DNA from: JBNJEM01 sp051745935 | GTDB taxonomy: Bacteria > Planctomycetota > Planctomycetia > Pirellulales > Pirellulaceae | Reading direction: 5' to 3' | Length of the DNA: 23,205 nt | Assembly (NCBI GenBank): GCA_051745935.1 | Contig: JBNJEM010000044.1 | Span: 1-23,205 of the forward strand | Shown here: positions 1-8,745 of the stretch, piece after piece | How the letters are laid out: every line of letters starts with the position of its first letter | Numbering within the stretch: the stretch's first letter is position 1 | Program-made: the position numbers and the translations under genes | Notes under the pieces: model-generated | Database searches by the model: none | What the model was told of the DNA's origin: nothing | The model's input: only the letters and a program-made list of their open reading frames with translations

Positions 1-303
1 GGTCGCGGATGACTTTTATGCGCCGCGAGTCCGACCAACGGGAGGACGGCTTGCGCCGGGCGGCTTTCCATCCGGAAAAATCCAACCGCCTGAAATATAC
101 CGGTCGCGGATGACTTTTATGCGCCGCGAGTCCGACCAACGGGAGGACGGCTTGCGCCGGGCGGCTTTCCATCCGGAAAAATCCAACCGCCTGAAATATA
201 TCGGTCGCGGATGACTTTTATGCGCCGCGAGTCCGACCAACGGGAGGACGGCTTGCGCCGGGCGGCTTTCCATCCGGAAAAATCCAACCGCCTGAAATAT
301 ATC
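1..303. repeat. Three tandem copies of a 101-bp structured repeat
   Basis: Near-identical units start at 1, 102 and 203 and differ only in the last few bases. The first copy begins at the window edge, so the array probably continues upstream. Each unit carries two potential hairpins. The first has arms GTCC/GGAC around the loop GACCAACGGGA. The second has GGCGG/CCGCC outside and TTTCC/GGAAA inside. The unit has no conserved start codon with a ribosome binding site, and the open frames across it are periodic by-products. There is no unique spacer between units, so this is not a CRISPR array. Function unknown. Confidence 0.9.
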
Positions 304-882
304 GCGATCGGGCAATGGTGACCCACGCTGGAAGCGGAGGCAAGCCATTACCCGCTAGCGATTCAAAACCTGCTAGCTGTTCAAATTGGATGTGCGGAAC
401 CTCACGCTCTCTCGGTTGTCGTCGCGTCTTTTCGCGATCGCGTCCGCACTGCGTGGCCGAGTCGCACGCCGTTCCCGCAACAGGCATCGTCCAGGCCGAC
501 GGTCCCACATGGAAAATATCCTATGGGTGCTGTCAATGGGGGACCGAATTGAGCAAAACCACCGAGACGCTCGTTTGGGATTGTATTTATGTGCACGACC
601 CATACAATTTCGTTTTCGAGACAAGCCGTTCTTTATCCTATACGCGTGGTCCGCATGCCGGCTCGCCCGGGGGGCGGAAGGCCACGATGCGGTACGCGTC
701 GCTCCCAGGCCGACAGCCATGCTGGCATGCTGGGCCGCGAACATGCTGGCCCGTCACGCTGACACGTGGGGCGAAACCAGCCGCAACCGTCCCGGAACCG
801 CTCGCCCCTACGAATAGTACGGGGGGCCCTTGGCTGTCAAGGCGACTTCGCAATCTCAGCACTGTAGGCAGGAAGACACAAA
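304..882. other. Intergenic stretch, no convincing gene
   Basis: Open frames exist on both strands but they are Arg-rich, overlap each other, lack ribosome binding sites and resemble no family I know. The 3' end must hold the promoter and leader of the SurA-like gene. I could not pick out a convincing promoter. Confidence 0.5.
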
Positions 883-3800
883 ATGTCCAACCCGCTTCGT
901 CTATTCCGTAAGTACCAGGCTGCCCTTTTGGTGGCTTTTGGCATTGTTTTGATGTTCGCGTTCGTCATTGGTCCGGTCCTGAGCGACTATCTGCAAACTC
1001 GAGCGGGTCGCGGCGGAGGGGCCAATCGGGTCGTGGTTTCCTGGCGGGGAGGCGAGTTGCGGGAGGCGGACGTGGCTCGGCTTCGCTCCGTCCAGATACT
1101 CATTACGCGTTTCCTGCAACAACTTGTTTCTCGCGTCAGGGTCATGGAAGACGACGTGGAGGTCGAACGAAAAGGCCAAACCATCCGGTTGATTCAAGGT
1201 CGGACCTATCCTCTTCTGGGACGAAGTTCCGGAGAAGATGGGATGACGTACCAAATTGCCGTGGATGGCGAAGTGGTTACCGTGCCCGGCCAAAAGGAGG
1301 GCGATTCCAGCCCCCAGATAGAGCCCATCCGGCCCCGGGAAGGCGTGCAAATGATTACGCAGTCGCAGGGTGAGGAAGATCTGGCACGGCGACTGTTACT
1401 GGCGGAGGAAGCGAAACGCCAGGGGATGGTCGTTAGCGAGGGGGCGGTGATCGACTACCTGGACAGTTTGGGCAATGTGACGGCTGATGCCCGCCCCGAT
1501 TACGTGGGGCTGCTCGAAAATTCCACCAACGGACGCTTGCGTTGGGGCCAGTTCTTGGAGCACATGTCCATGGAGCTTGCGGCGCAACGCATGTTGATCA
1601 TGTCTCACAACGGTCTCATGGCCACCTCGCCCAACTTGCTCTACCACTGCTACAACAAGCTGAACCGGCGCGTGACAGCCGAGCTGCTGGCCGTGAACGT
1701 CCGTGACTTCCTCGATGAGGTCCGGGAGCCCAATGATCAACAGATCAGAGCCCTTTACGAAGAAGGGAAGGATCGCTTTCCCGATCCGGATTCCCCCGAA
1801 CCTGGCTTTAAACAACGCCAGAAAATCAAATTCCAGTACGTGGCCGGCACGTTTGACGATTTTCTGCAACGCGAAATGGACCGCGTCAAGCCAGCGATTA
1901 CCGACGAGGAAATCGAGCAGTACTACGCCGAACACAAAGAAAACTACAAAATAACCGAGTTGCCTGAGGAAGGCCCGGCCACGCCCACGAAAGAGCCAGC
2001 AAAAAAGGCGAAGAAGAAGACAGCTGACGATGAAACCGGGGCCGACGATGAGACCGGGGCTGACGATGAGACCGGGGCTGACGATGAGACCGGGGCTGAC
2101 GATGAAACCGGGGCTGACGATGAGCCCCACGAGGAGGCGCCGGAAACCACCTCCGAGGCCGACGCCACCAGCGGTCCGGAAGCCAAGAGCGAGGCGGCCG
2201 ACACCGAGCCCGAGGAGGAGACGGACGGGCCCGAAGCGGAGCCAGATCAAGCCAAAAACGAAGACGAAGCCGAAGCCGAAGCCGAAGCCGAAGCCGAAGG
2301 CGAAAACGAAGCCGAAGACGAAGCCGTCAAAAAAACGTCGGATGAAGAGGGGGCGGGAAAGAACGAACCACCGGCGAACAAGGAGTCGGATGCCTCCGAG
2401 CCGCCGCGGAAAAAGGCTGCCGAGCCGGACGATGCGAAACCGGCTCGCTCCGACAACGGCCCCGAGGCGGACGCCAAGGAGCGGTCGAGCGACGAGGCCT
2501 CCGAGGACCAGGCGTCCGTTGGCCAGCCGACGGTGAAATGGGTCAGCTATAAACAGCCGGCGGAGGCGAAGGAGACGTCTTCCCCGAAGACCGTGGGGGC
2601 TTCCCAAAAGAAAGCGGAGGGGAGTGCCCTGGCCCCACCGGTGCTTGAAAAGGCGACGGATGGCGAGTCACCAGAGAAAACCGCCGTCACCGAATCGGCG
2701 GAGGCGGGCGCCGAGGCATCACCGAAAACCGATCCGGCGGAGAAAAAGCCTCCCGTGTCGGCGGAAAAGCCGAAATCATCCGATCAAACCGCCAAACCGA
2801 AGCGTTCCGGAGAGGCGAAGGCCGACGGTCAAGAAACAGCGGAGGAACCCGCTCAATACAAGCCGCTGGATGATGAATTGCGAGCGGAAATACGGGAAGA
2901 AATCGCCCGTGATCGAGCGCGGGAGCCGGCCCAGGAGAAGCTGGAAACCGCGATCGAGACCGTCCGCGGGAAACTCCAGAAGTTCTCGCGGGACCTTGCG
3001 CTTTCCGAAGCCCTGGACGAACGGAAAGCCCCCGAACCGCTGGACATCGAAGCGATTGCCGAGGAAAACCGTCTCCGATTTCTGGAAACCCCCCGCTGGG
3101 ATCGTCTTGATGTGAGGTTGATTCAAGAAAGTGAGCCGGAGGAGAGCGATCCACCTTTCTTTGAGCTGGCGCGGGCCACCGAGACGGTGTGGAGCCAGAC
3201 GGGCCAAACCCAACGATCACTGCTGGACGTCGCCTTCGGCAGGGAACTCGACAAGTACATGCCACGACAATTCGTGGATGGGGTGGTGATGCCAAGCGGC
3301 TACCCGATTCCGCCTCAAAAAATGTTCTTGTATTGGCGAGTGGCCGTGGATCCGGAACGGACGCCCGAGTTGGAGGAGGTGCGGGACCGAGTGATCCATG
3401 AATGGAAGATGAAGCGGGCCTTTCCGCTGGCTCAAGCCAAGGCGCAAGAAATGGCCAAACAGGCCAATGAAGCCAATCAACCCCTGGTCGACGTTTTCGC
3501 CGATAGCGCTGAAACCGTGATTCGGACCACGCCATTCAGCTGGATGACCCGCGGTTCGATGCCCGGCCGTACGGGCGGGAGGCCCATGTTGAGCTCGATC
3601 AACGGGACGGTCAACGACGAACCGGTAAGCATCTCCGGCGTGGACAACGACTTCATGAGATCGGTGTTTGCCCTGGACGTGGATGAGGTGGGAACGGCGG
3701 CGAACGCCTCGCAAACCTTTGTCTACGTGCTCCGTGTCGACAGCGAAGACCGGTCGGACAAAGAGCGTCGCGAGGCATTCTTCGAAGCCGGGCCCACGCA

Positions 3801-3936
3801 AGACATCAACCGCTTGGTCCAAGAGCAGCAGTCCAGAATCGCCATGGATTGGCTGGAAGATTTGGAACAAAAGTACGATCTGCAGTGGGCCCGCGAACCG
3901 GAAACCAACTGGAATTCTCGGAGGCGGGGGGCGTGA
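883..3936 (+). CDS. SurA/PpiD-like single-pass membrane protein with long acidic linker
   Basis: Probable membrane-anchored periplasmic chaperone or peptidyl-prolyl-isomerase-like protein of 1017 residues. Residues about 13-34 form one transmembrane helix after a short basic N-terminus, the PpiD topology. Residues about 160-250 look like a SurA N-terminal helical domain, and the stretch ITDEEIEQYYAEHKENY near 345 is typical of SurA/PpiD chaperones. Residues about 365-660 form a low-complexity Glu/Asp/Ala/Lys linker with five DDETGA repeats and an EA run. A folded C-terminal domain follows (about 660-1017). I see no clear parvulin active-site signature, so isomerase activity is doubtful. The start ATG has AGGAAG upstream at about 8 bases. 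It is convergent with glgB. The family call is by motif recollection. Confidence 0.8.
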   Translation: MSNPLRLFRKYQAALLVAFGIVLMFAFVIGPVLSDYLQTRAGRGGGANRVVVSWRGGELREADVARLRSVQILITRFLQQLVSRVRVMEDDVEVERKGQTIRLIQGRTYPLLGRSSGEDGMTYQIAVDGEVVTVPGQKEGDSSPQIEPIRPREGVQMITQSQGEEDLARRLLLAEEAKRQGMVVSEGAVIDYLDSLGNVTADARPDYVGLLENSTNGRLRWGQFLEHMSMELAAQRMLIMSHNGLMATSPNLLYHCYNKLNRRVTAELLAVNVRDFLDEVREPNDQQIRALYEEGKDRFPDPDSPEPGFKQRQKIKFQYVAGTFDDFLQREMDRVKPAITDEEIEQYYAEHKENYKITELPEEGPATPTKEPAKKAKKKTADDETGADDETGADDETGADDETGADDETGADDEPHEEAPETTSEADATSGPEAKSEAADTEPEEETDGPEAEPDQAKNEDEAEAEAEAEAEGENEAEDEAVKKTSDEEGAGKNEPPANKESDASEPPRKKAAEPDDAKPARSDNGPEADAKERSSDEASEDQASVGQPTVKWVSYKQPAEAKETSSPKTVGASQKKAEGSALAPPVLEKATDGESPEKTAVTESAEAGAEASPKTDPAEKKPPVSAEKPKSSDQTAKPKRSGEAKADGQETAEEPAQYKPLDDELRAEIREEIARDRAREPAQEKLETAIETVRGKLQKFSRDLALSEALDERKAPEPLDIEAIAEENRLRFLETPRWDRLDVRLIQESEPEESDPPFFELARATETVWSQTGQTQRSLLDVAFGRELDKYMPRQFVDGVVMPSGYPIPPQKMFLYWRVAVDPERTPELEEVRDRVIHEWKMKRAFPLAQAKAQEMAKQANEANQPLVDVFADSAETVIRTTPFSWMTRGSMPGRTGGRPMLSSINGTVNDEPVSISGVDNDFMRSVFALDVDEVGTAANASQTFVYVLRVDSEDRSDKERREAFFEAGPTQDINRLVQEQQSRIAMDWLEDLEQKYDLQWAREPETNWNSRRRGA
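2023..2112 (+). repeat. Five in-frame 18-bp repeats (DDETGA linker)
   Basis: Units start at 2023, 2041, 2059, 2077 and 2095, with a 12-base partial unit after 2112. They differ only at C/T and A/G third positions. They encode an acidic hexapeptide repeat inside the linker of the SurA-like protein, and the unit length keeps the frame, so copy number can change without breaking the gene. Confidence 0.9.
2263..2304 (+). repeat. GCCGAA hexanucleotide run (Glu-Ala repeat)
   Basis: Five perfect GCCGAA units (2269-2298) flanked by the variants GACGAA and GGCGAA encode an alternating Glu-Ala tract in the acidic linker. It is an in-frame microsatellite prone to slippage. The antisense strand reads as Gly-Phe repeats and creates a misleading long open frame. 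Confidence 0.85.
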
Positions 3937-4001
3937 CGTTCGTTGACCGTCATCGGCCCCCCGGCGGCGGCCCGAGTTCGCCTTTGAGCTCGCGTGGAGG
4001 T

Positions 4002-6233
4002 TCAGCCCACCGCAGTGGAGCTGGCGGCTTGCGGTTTGAATACCAGAGCGGCCAACGGGGGCAGCTGGGTCAAGATCGAGCACGGTTGGCCGTGATGGCC
4101 GATCGGTTCGGCTTGTAAGCCGGGATAGTTCCCCACGTTCGTCCCATCGTAAAACCGTGAATCGCTGTTGAATATCTCCTGATACCAATCGGTGGTCGGG
4201 ACGCCGACGCGATAATTGGTGCGCACAACCGGCGTGAAATTGCAGCAGATCACCAGGAAATCCTTGGGATCAAAGGCTTTACGCATGAAGCACAAGACGC
4301 TGTCGCTGCTGCTGTGACAGTCGATCCACTCGAACCCGCTGTCCACGAAATCCTGTTCGTAGAGTGCGGGTTCGCGACGGTACATGCCGTTCAAATCAGC
4401 AACAAGACTTTGTACTCCCTTGTGCGTATCCCACTGCAGCAGGTCCCATTGAACTTCCGTCTCGTGGCTCCATTCCTTCCACTGTGCCACGTCACTGCCC
4501 ATGAACAGCAGCTTCTTGCCCGGGTGGCTCCACATGTAGGTATAGAGCAGACGCAAGTTGGCGAATTTCTGCCACAGGTCCCCAGCCATTTGTCCCAGCA
4601 GCGAGGACTTGCCATGGACGACCTCGTCGTGGGATAAGGGGAGCGCGAAATTCTCCGTGAAGGCGTAGATCAAACTGAAGGTTAAATCATTGTGGTGGTA
4701 TTTGCGGTAGATCGGATCGATCCGCATATACCGCAGCGTGTCATTCATCCACCCCATGTTCCATTTCAAGCTGAAACCGAGACCGCCCGTGTAGGTGGGG
4801 CGTGACACGCCTCCCCATGCCGTTGACTCTTCCGCAATGGTGAGCACGCCCGGGAAATTGCGATGCGAGAGTTCGTTGAACTTTTTAAGCAGGTCGATCG
4901 CCGCCAGGTTTTCACGCCCTCCATACTCGTTGGGCACCCACTGCCCCTCCTCGCGGCTGTAGTCCAGATAAAGCATCGACGCCACCGCGTCGACGCGCAA
5001 ACCATCGATGTGGTACTTGTCCAGCCAGAACAACGCGTTGGCCACGAGAAAATTATGGACTTCGCTCCGCCCGTAGTTGAAGACCATCGTGCCCCAGTCG
5101 GGATGCTCGCCCTGACGCGGGTCTTCGTGTTCATAGAGCGCCGTGCCGTCAAATCGCCGCAGCCCGTGACCATCTTTCGGGAAGTGGGCGGGGACCCAAT
5201 CCAGAATGATGCCAATGCCGTTGCGATGGCAATGGTCCACGAAGTACATGAAATCTTCCGGGGTCCCGTAGCGGCTCGTTACCGAGAAGTAGCCCACCGT
5301 CTGATATCCCCAACTCGCGGTGAGCGGATGTTCGCTCACTGGCATCAGTTCCAAGTGGGTGTAGCCCATCTGATGACAGTAGTCGACGAGTTCGTGCGCC
5401 AATTCCCGGTAGTTTAGCCACCCGTGCTTGCGATCGTCGGCGCGGCGCCAGCTCCCCAGGTGAACCTCATAGATGGACAAGGGCTGGTTCAGGGGATCAT
5501 GGTCGCGGCGCCAGTCCATCCACTTTTGGTCCTGCCATTCGTAGCGATCCAGGTCGGCGACCACTGAGGCGGTACAGGGCGGCAGCTCCGCTGAAAAACC
5601 GTAGGGGTCCGCTCGGTCACTCGTTTGGCCATCCCAACTCCGGATACGGAACTTATAGTCCTGGCCGGCGCCGACCCCCGGGACGAAAAGCTCCCAAATC
5701 CCACTGGGAATATGCTTTCGCATCAGATGCCGTCGCCCGTCCCAGCCGTTGAACCCCCCCACCACGCTCACGCTGGTCGCGTTGGGAGCCCAAACGGCGA
5801 AGTTCGTGCCGGGGACGCCGTCCACCGTTCGCGGGTGAGCGCCCATTTTCTCGAAAATCTGCTCATGGCAGCCCGCGCCAAACAAGTAAAAGTCGTAGTC
5901 CGTCAGTAAGGAATCAAATGCGTAAGGATCGTGCATCGTTGTTATTTCGCCATCGTTGTCTGCCACTCGAAACATGTACCGCTGACTGGGGTGTTCTGGA
6001 AGCGGGCATATCGCTTCGAACACTCCCGCGGGGTGAATCCGACGCATGGGATGGGAGGCCTGTTGAGCGGGATCCAGGACCCATACCCGTTTTTTCTCCG
6101 GCAAGTAAGCCCGCACTGCCAACGCCTTGCGGCCATCCTGTTCGACCGGATGAGGCCCCAGCAACTGGAATGGGTCCTCGTGGACGCCTTCAACCAACGC
6201 GCCCATACCCTCTAATGTAACTTGCGTCCGCAC
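4002..6233 (-). CDS. glgB: 1,4-alpha-glucan branching enzyme
   Basis: Glycogen branching enzyme of 743 residues that makes alpha-1,6 branches in the cytoplasm. Domains in order: a GlgB N-terminal module (about 10-115), a CBM48 module (GTNFAVWAPN...GGFNGW, about 142-164), the GH13 barrel and an all-beta C-terminal domain. GH13 motifs are intact: DWVPAHFP (I), GLRVDAV with nucleophile Asp415 (II), TIAEES with acid/base Glu468 (III), LSHDEV with Asp536 (IV). These are about ten residues after the E. coli positions (405, 458, 526). I choose the GTG start at 6233 because GGGGGGAG sits seven to eight bases upstream; the frame is open further 5' but without homology. No other glycogen gene is nearby. 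The gene ends 65 bases from the SurA-like stop, convergently. Confidence 0.97.
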   Translation of the reverse strand: MRTQVTLEGMGALVEGVHEDPFQLLGPHPVEQDGRKALAVRAYLPEKKRVWVLDPAQQASHPMRRIHPAGVFEAICPLPEHPSQRYMFRVADNDGEITTMHDPYAFDSLLTDYDFYLFGAGCHEQIFEKMGAHPRTVDGVPGTNFAVWAPNATSVSVVGGFNGWDGRRHLMRKHIPSGIWELFVPGVGAGQDYKFRIRSWDGQTSDRADPYGFSAELPPCTASVVADLDRYEWQDQKWMDWRRDHDPLNQPLSIYEVHLGSWRRADDRKHGWLNYRELAHELVDYCHQMGYTHLELMPVSEHPLTASWGYQTVGYFSVTSRYGTPEDFMYFVDHCHRNGIGIILDWVPAHFPKDGHGLRRFDGTALYEHEDPRQGEHPDWGTMVFNYGRSEVHNFLVANALFWLDKYHIDGLRVDAVASMLYLDYSREEGQWVPNEYGGRENLAAIDLLKKFNELSHRNFPGVLTIAEESTAWGGVSRPTYTGGLGFSLKWNMGWMNDTLRYMRIDPIYRKYHHNDLTFSLIYAFTENFALPLSHDEVVHGKSSLLGQMAGDLWQKFANLRLLYTYMWSHPGKKLLFMGSDVAQWKEWSHETEVQWDLLQWDTHKGVQSLVADLNGMYRREPALYEQDFVDSGFEWIDCHSSSDSVLCFMRKAFDPKDFLVICCNFTPVVRTNYRVGVPTTDWYQEIFNSDSRFYDGTNVGNYPGLQAEPIGHHGQPCSILTQLPPLAALVFKPQAASSTAVG

Positions 6234-6329
6234 GGATTTCTCCCCCCCTCTGTCCGTCCCCGCACGTGAGCGAAAATCGCGTGCCGTGCAGCGGATCATT
6301 CGTGGTGTCAGTGGATGTCACGCATCACC

Positions 6330-6559
6330 CGTTCGTCTGCTTATGCGAAGAACGTCGTTCATTTTGAGTCAAGTTCTAGCGACCAACGGGAGCGGGCTAG
6401 CACGGTTCGAGCGGTAGCTCGCATTGGTTCGAGGTCCTACCTCGTTCGTCTGCTTATGCGAAGAACGTCGTTCATTTTGAGTCAAGTTCTAGCGACCAAC
6501 GGGAGCGGGCTAGCACGGTTCGAGCGGTAGCTCGCATTGGTTCGAGGTCCTACCTCGTT
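6330..6559. repeat. Two tandem copies of a 113-bp structured repeat
   Basis: Units start at 6330 and 6443 and are followed by the first four bases of a third. Each holds several inverted repeats: GAAC/GTTC, CTAGC/GCTAG around GACCAACGGGAGCGG, CGAGC-GGTA-GCTCG and CGAGGT-CCT-ACCTCG. The array lies upstream of glgB, about 100 bases from its start, and downstream of the RNase H-like gene. The 11-base core GACCAACGGGA is identical to the hairpin loop of the array at 1-303, although the rest of the two units differs. Confidence 0.9.
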
Positions 6560-6646
6560 AGGGATCCATGGTAAACGGGTGATCAGCTTCGCCTCGCCGT
6601 CCAGATTTCGCCAGCCCGCAAGGCTTCCGAAAAGCTCATGCCGCTA

Positions 6647-7357
6647 TCATCGGCAAATCACCGCGTCACAATTACTCGACCCGAAGGGGATCGGCATAGC
6701 CCGCATCAGCTGAACAAGCCCGTTCCAGCTAAACGCCCCTCGAGCTATTCGCCACGCGCGGGCCACTTGGGCAGCCACTGAAATGGCCCGCCTCCCCCGA
6801 GAGCCCGCCGCCGGGCAGGCGCCGACAGCCGGCGATACTGGCCGTTGGTGGGGCCCGGCAAGGGCCCGTGATTTCGGCACGGGGCACCTCAAATCGTCGG
6901 CCGGCGGGTCGAATCGGAGCACGCGACAGTGAACGTCGTGAAAGGCCAGGGCCCGGTCGATCCGCCGCCAAAGGTCGGCGTTTTTGATCGGCGTCATCTG
7001 ACCAAATCGCTCCCACTGCCAGCCATTTTCACGCCACAGCTCCAGTCCAAACCGCAAACCTCGCTGGATTGAACGGCTGGAGGTCACGAGCGTGACTCGA
7101 GACGGTTGATCGAGCGCTTCCAGCCCCCGGACCACCGCTAATAATTCCAAACGTGACGCGGACACCCCCTCTTCCTGGTCGGCTACGTCCAGTTGCGTCC
7201 GGCCGTCGGACGAACGCAGCACGAAGTGCCAGAATTGGGGGCTGAAACGGCGACTCGCATCTTGGATCGGCCTGGAACGCGACCCCGGAGGTTCACCAGA
7301 GACCGGCAGGCTGGTGGCTTCGGAAAACAGCAGCACATGAGGTCCGTTGATAGTCAT
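6647..7357 (-). CDS. RNase H-like protein, probably catalytically inactive
   Basis: A 236-residue protein with an RNase HI-like core in residues about 1-150. The helix RLELLAVVRGLEALDQP matches the region around E. coli Glu48 (here Glu71), VTLVTSSRSIQRGL matches the LYTDSQYV strand, and NGWQWERFG...PIKNADLWRRID matches the basic-protrusion and helix region. Of the four metal ligands only Glu48 is clearly kept: Asp10 corresponds to Glu13, Asp70 to Ser93, and the Asp134 region is missing. I recall similar proteins in planctomycetes, so the degeneration may be ancestral. The Arg/Ala-rich C-terminus (150-236) is unrecognised and could reflect a frameshift. I prefer the ATG at 7357 over an upstream TTG at 7387, though the GAGGT upstream is only three bases away. 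Confidence 0.7.
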   Translation of the reverse strand: MTINGPHVLLFSEATSLPVSGEPPGSRSRPIQDASRRFSPQFWHFVLRSSDGRTQLDVADQEEGVSASRLELLAVVRGLEALDQPSRVTLVTSSRSIQRGLRFGLELWRENGWQWERFGQMTPIKNADLWRRIDRALAFHDVHCRVLRFDPPADDLRCPVPKSRALAGPHQRPVSPAVGACPAAGSRGRRAISVAAQVARAWRIARGAFSWNGLVQLMRAMPIPFGSSNCDAVICR

Positions 7358-7995
7358 ATACCTCGCCCAATTGGCTATGCGGGACAACTCTAATTGCCTT
7401 ATCGGCGAAGGCCTCGCAAACAGTCCAGTCTATCTATTTTTTCCAGACTCGACGGCTGCGGCGCGGGGCCTCACACGGACGCCACGCGGGCCGCAATCGT
7501 AACCTCCCATCCACCCGCCCCACTGGACTGGTGACCGGCAGAGGGCGGGTTCGACCCATTGTCGCGCCTTGCGTCCTTGCCCGCGTCGAATCAAGGACCT
7601 CAGGGACTGAAAGGACCAAAGGGAACACGGCGGACCGGGCTCACGCGTGAAAAACGCCGCGAGGCATCGTCCGTTTCTTCATTCCTGGGTCCGTACTGCC
7701 ATCCGTGGGCCTATCATGGCCCCTGAAGCACCACCGATGATCGTCACGGCGTGGAATGGGGAAAGGTCCAGGGTTTGAAACGAAGACGCGCAACAAATCC
7801 TGTAAGCCTACTCCCGCTCGTTTACCCAGTTTCCGGGGTTTTGGCCAGCCCAACCCGGCCATGGAGAAAGCGGTCCCGCTGTCGCTTGATCTTGTCCCAG
7901 GAAAGCGAGCCGCTGTCGCGACGCCCACGTCTTTGGCGGGCGCCGCGGCCGGTGATCAGGGTTTCCTTGCCGCCTTACTCGGGGCCAACGGCCGG
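7358..7995. other. Intergenic stretch, no convincing gene
   Basis: A 95-codon open frame on the minus strand (7641-7928) has no recognisable domain and no clear ribosome binding site. A plus-strand frame from 7756 runs antisense into the amidotransferase gene and is best read as its shadow. Nothing else is supported here. Confidence 0.45.
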
Positions 7996-8745
7996 TTACG
8001 CAACCATTCGCAATACCGCCGCGGTCTGACGCATGCCCTCGACGAACTCTTCAAAGATGCGTTGATCCAAGGCGGAAGCGGAATCGGCTTCTGGGTGAAA
8101 CTGGGTCCCGACGGCGAACCAATCATCCGATTGACTTTCGATCGCTTCGACCACGCCATCCGGGCAGTGCGCCGTGGCGGCAAAACCAGGGGCGACCTCG
8201 TCCACGGCCATGTGGTGCATGCTATTGACACGGATTTCCCCGTCGCCATACACCCGTTCCATTAAGGAACCAGGCTGCACTCTCAAGCCATGACGATGGT
8301 TCGGGTCCTGCAGGTCTTTGTGTGGCAAAGCGTCGGGGAAATCCTCGGGAATGTGCAAAAACAGGTTGCCACCCTGCTCGGTATTAAGCAATTGCATGCC
8401 GACACCGATGCCAAGCACCGGGAGGCGTCGTTCAGCGATCAACGCCATGAGCCGTCGATCGGCCAGTTCACGGCGGGCGTCCAAGGGGCGGACGGTTGGG
8501 TGCAGCATGAAACCGTCTCGCCGTGGGTCAAGATCATGACCACCGACCAGTACGAATCCTTCCACTGAATCCAGCACGCGCGCGACATCCTCTTCACAAT
8601 CCAGCGGCGGCACCACGACGGGAATCCCTCCCGCTCGTAGAATGCAATCGAAATACCCGGCGGCGAGGTACGCATAGGCAGGTGTCTCATTACGGGCGGA
8701 ACGGTAGTCGGTGTTGAGCCCAATCAACGGCTTTCCGTACGGCAT
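7996..8745 (-). CDS. Class I glutamine amidotransferase-like (peptidase C26) protein lacking the catalytic Cys
   Basis: A 249-residue protein of the gamma-glutamyl-GABA hydrolase (PuuD-like) family. Recognisable parts are the N-terminal strand PLIGLNTDYR, the loop VLVGGHDLDP (64-73), the nucleophile elbow LGIGVGMQLLN (111-121), NSMHHMAVDEVAPGF (174-188), PDGVVEAIE and QFHPE with His217 and Glu219. The elbow normally reads LGICRG; here Gly114 replaces the nucleophilic Cys, and Val115 replaces Arg. Hydrolysis of gamma-glutamyl bonds by the usual thioester route should therefore be impossible. The ATG at 8745 has GGGAG seven bases upstream. It lies upstream of the RNase H-like gene on the same strand, but 638 bases away. 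Confidence 0.85.
   Translation of the reverse strand: MPYGKPLIGLNTDYRSARNETPAYAYLAAGYFDCILRAGGIPVVVPPLDCEEDVARVLDSVEGFVLVGGHDLDPRRDGFMLHPTVRPLDARRELADRRLMALIAERRLPVLGIGVGMQLLNTEQGGNLFLHIPEDFPDALPHKDLQDPNHRHGLRVQPGSLMERVYGDGEIRVNSMHHMAVDEVAPGFAATAHCPDGVVEAIESQSDDWFAVGTQFHPEADSASALDQRIFEEFVEGMRQTAAVLRMVA

Noticed and set aside
1..303. CRISPR array
   Set aside because: Units are contiguous 101-bp copies without unique spacers, and no cas gene is present.
315..911. Two overlapping plus-strand frames (315-911 and 386-817) before the SurA-like gene
   Set aside because: No ribosome binding site, no family, biased toward Arg/Ser, and one runs into the real gene in another frame.
1396..2607. 403-codon open frame antisense to the SurA-like gene with Gly-Phe repeats
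   Set aside because: It is the mirror of the GAA/GCC-rich acidic linker. It has no ribosome binding site or domain, and the plus-strand protein explains the sequence.
3217..4188. 323-codon minus-strand frame across the end of the SurA-like gene and the end of glgB
   Set aside because: It overlaps two genes with recognisable protein sequence and has no family resemblance of its own.
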